From Stenotrophomonas sp. 57 (GTDB lineage Bacteria > Pseudomonadota > Gammaproteobacteria > Xanthomonadales > Xanthomonadaceae): a stretch of 64,000 nucleotides of DNA. The notes below the pieces were generated by a model. That model searched no databases. It saw nothing but the letters and a program-made list of their open reading frames with translations, and had not been told where the DNA came from. The DNA lies in NCBI RefSeq assembly GCF_030291075.1, contig NZ_CP127407.1:1796001-1860000 (forward strand). The letters are read 5' to 3'. Both the position numbers and the translations under genes were made by a program. This document shows positions 63,043 through 64,000 of the stretch, piece by piece; position 1 is the stretch's first letter; each line of letters starts with the position of its first letter.

Positions 63043-64000
63043 ATGCTGCCTTTGGTCGCCCTGGTTGGACGGCCGAATGTCGGCAAGTCGACTATTTTCA
63101 ATGCGCTTACGCGCACCCGCGACGCGCTGGTCCATGACCAGCCCGGCGTTACCCGTGACCGCAACTACGGCGTCTGCCGCCTCGACGAGGACAACCATTT
63201 CCTCGTCGTGGATACCGGCGGTATCGCCGGCGAGGACGAAGGCCTGGCGGGCGCCACCACGCGCCAGGCGCGTGCTGCCGCGGCCGAAGCCGATCTGATC
63301 CTGTTCGTCGTCGACGCCCGCGAGGGCACCTCGGCGCTGGACGACGAGATCCTGGCCTGGCTGCGCAAGTTGTCGCGCCCGACGCTGCTGCTGATCAACA
63401 AGATCGACGGCACCGACGAGGACAGCGTGCGGTCCGAGTTCGCCCGTTACGGCTTCGGCGAAATGCTGACCGTCTCGGCCGCGCATCGCCAGGGCCTGGA
63501 CGATCTGCTGGACGAAGTGATCCAGCGCCTGCCGGAAGAAGGCAGCGGCGAAGAACTGGACAACGATCCGAACCGGATCCGCATTGCCTTCGTCGGCCGC
63601 CCGAACGTGGGCAAGTCGACTCTGGTCAACCGCATCCTCGGCGAGGAGCGCATGATCGCCTCCGACGTGCCGGGCACCACCCGCGACTCGATTGCAGTGG
63701 ACCTCGAGCGCGACGGTCGCGAATACCGCCTGATCGACACCGCCGGCCTGCGCCGCCGTTCGCGCGTGGACGAGGTCGTCGAGAAATTCTCGGTGGTCAA
63801 GACCATGCAGTCGATCGAGCAGTGCCAGGTGGCCGTGCTGATGCTGGATGCCACCGAAGGCGTGACCGACCAGGACGCCACTGTGCTCGGTGCGGTGCTC
63901 GACGCCGGCCGTGCGCTGGTGATCGCCATCAACAAGTGGGATGGCCTGACCGAGTACCAGCGCGAGCAGGCTGAAACCATGCTGTCGCTGAAGCTGGGCT
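63043..64000 (+). CDS. der: GTPase Der (partial)
   Basis: Der (EngA) is a ribosome-assembly GTPase with two G domains in tandem. The first 319 codons are visible. G1 motifs [10 protein letters not shown] occur twice (about residues 9-18 and 184-193), with PGVTRDR / PGTTRDS switch regions, DTGG / DTAG and NKID / NKWD. The C-terminal KH-like domain lies beyond the window. GGAG is eight bases before the ATG at 63043. Confidence 0.95.
   Translation, partial: MLPLVALVGRPNVGKSTIFNALTRTRDALVHDQPGVTRDRNYGVCRLDEDNHFLVVDTGGIAGEDEGLAGATTRQARAAAAEADLILFVVDAREGTSALDDEILAWLRKLSRPTLLLINKIDGTDEDSVRSEFARYGFGEMLTVSAAHRQGLDDLLDEVIQRLPEEGSGEELDNDPNRIRIAFVGRPNVGKSTLVNRILGEERMIASDVPGTTRDSIAVDLERDGREYRLIDTAGLRRRSRVDEVVEKFSVVKTMQSIEQCQVAVLMLDATEGVTDQDATVLGAVLDAGRALVIAINKWDGLTEYQREQAETMLSLKLG

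Overview
This is a 64 kb chromosomal segment of a high-GC gammaproteobacterium of the order Xanthomonadales. It is most likely Stenotrophomonas, close to S. maltophilia. That assignment rests on protein character (FabV as the enoyl-ACP reductase, a 689-residue FimX, xanthomonad-type gene orders) and on intergenic spaces full of short palindromes that begin with GTAG, which match the SMAG repeats (REP family) described for S. maltophilia. The segment is mostly core genome: about 54 protein genes, no tRNA or rRNA gene, no insertion sequence, no CRISPR array and no prophage that I can see.

Layout, left to right. (1) 1-4149: anti-sigma-like membrane protein (partial) and ECF sigma factor on the minus strand, divergent from a GAF-GAF-GGDEF-EAL cyclic-di-GMP enzyme. 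(2) 4169-6575: LOG-family protein and a class III aminotransferase. (3) 6822-12474: queA-tgt (queuosine tRNA modification) followed by yajC-secD-secF (protein export). (4) 13106-16573: fabV and the type IV pilus regulator fimX. (5) 16665-22849: HI0933-type flavoprotein, YaeQ, an RluA-type pseudouridine synthase, a DUF188 protein, a cold-shock protein, a glutathione transferase and SelO. (6) 23354-29633: apt, dbpA, a YeiH-type transporter with a divergent LysR regulator, and uup. (7) 29871-38683: two c-type cytochromes, then an RND efflux operon made of one adaptor and two different pumps. (8) 39498-43786: TraB protein, acetyltransferase, and the agmatine pathway genes aguB and aguA. (9) 43933-52539: rpmJ, then cmk-rpsA-ihfB-lapA-lapB and an envelope polysaccharide set (WecA-like transferase, CapD/WbpM-like dehydratase, galU). 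(10) 53088-57459: a fatty-acid oxidation operon psrA-fadB-fadA read leftward. (11) 57806-64000: ndk, rlmN, pilF, rodZ, yfgM, bamB and der (partial).

Functional threads: envelope building (secDF, lapAB, bamB, rodZ, polysaccharide genes), surface motility and cyclic-di-GMP (fimX, pilF, the GGDEF-EAL protein), translation and tRNA/rRNA modification (queA, tgt, rlmN, dbpA, rpsA, rpmJ, der, uup), lipid metabolism (fabV, fadBA with its regulator) and export (RND operon, YeiH).

The most unusual material lies between genes. An element of about 100 bp occurs three times (12802-12903, 22930-23037, 52944-53043). It has a nearly invariant core inside a long stem whose sequence differs in each copy but remains base-paired, the signature of selection on structure. 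An 87-bp unit carrying two opposed REP palindromes is repeated exactly eight times at 38795-39490, between the RND operon and the traB-like gene. Downstream of galU a perfect 27-bp inverted repeat encloses a further stem and three hairpins (52586-52768).
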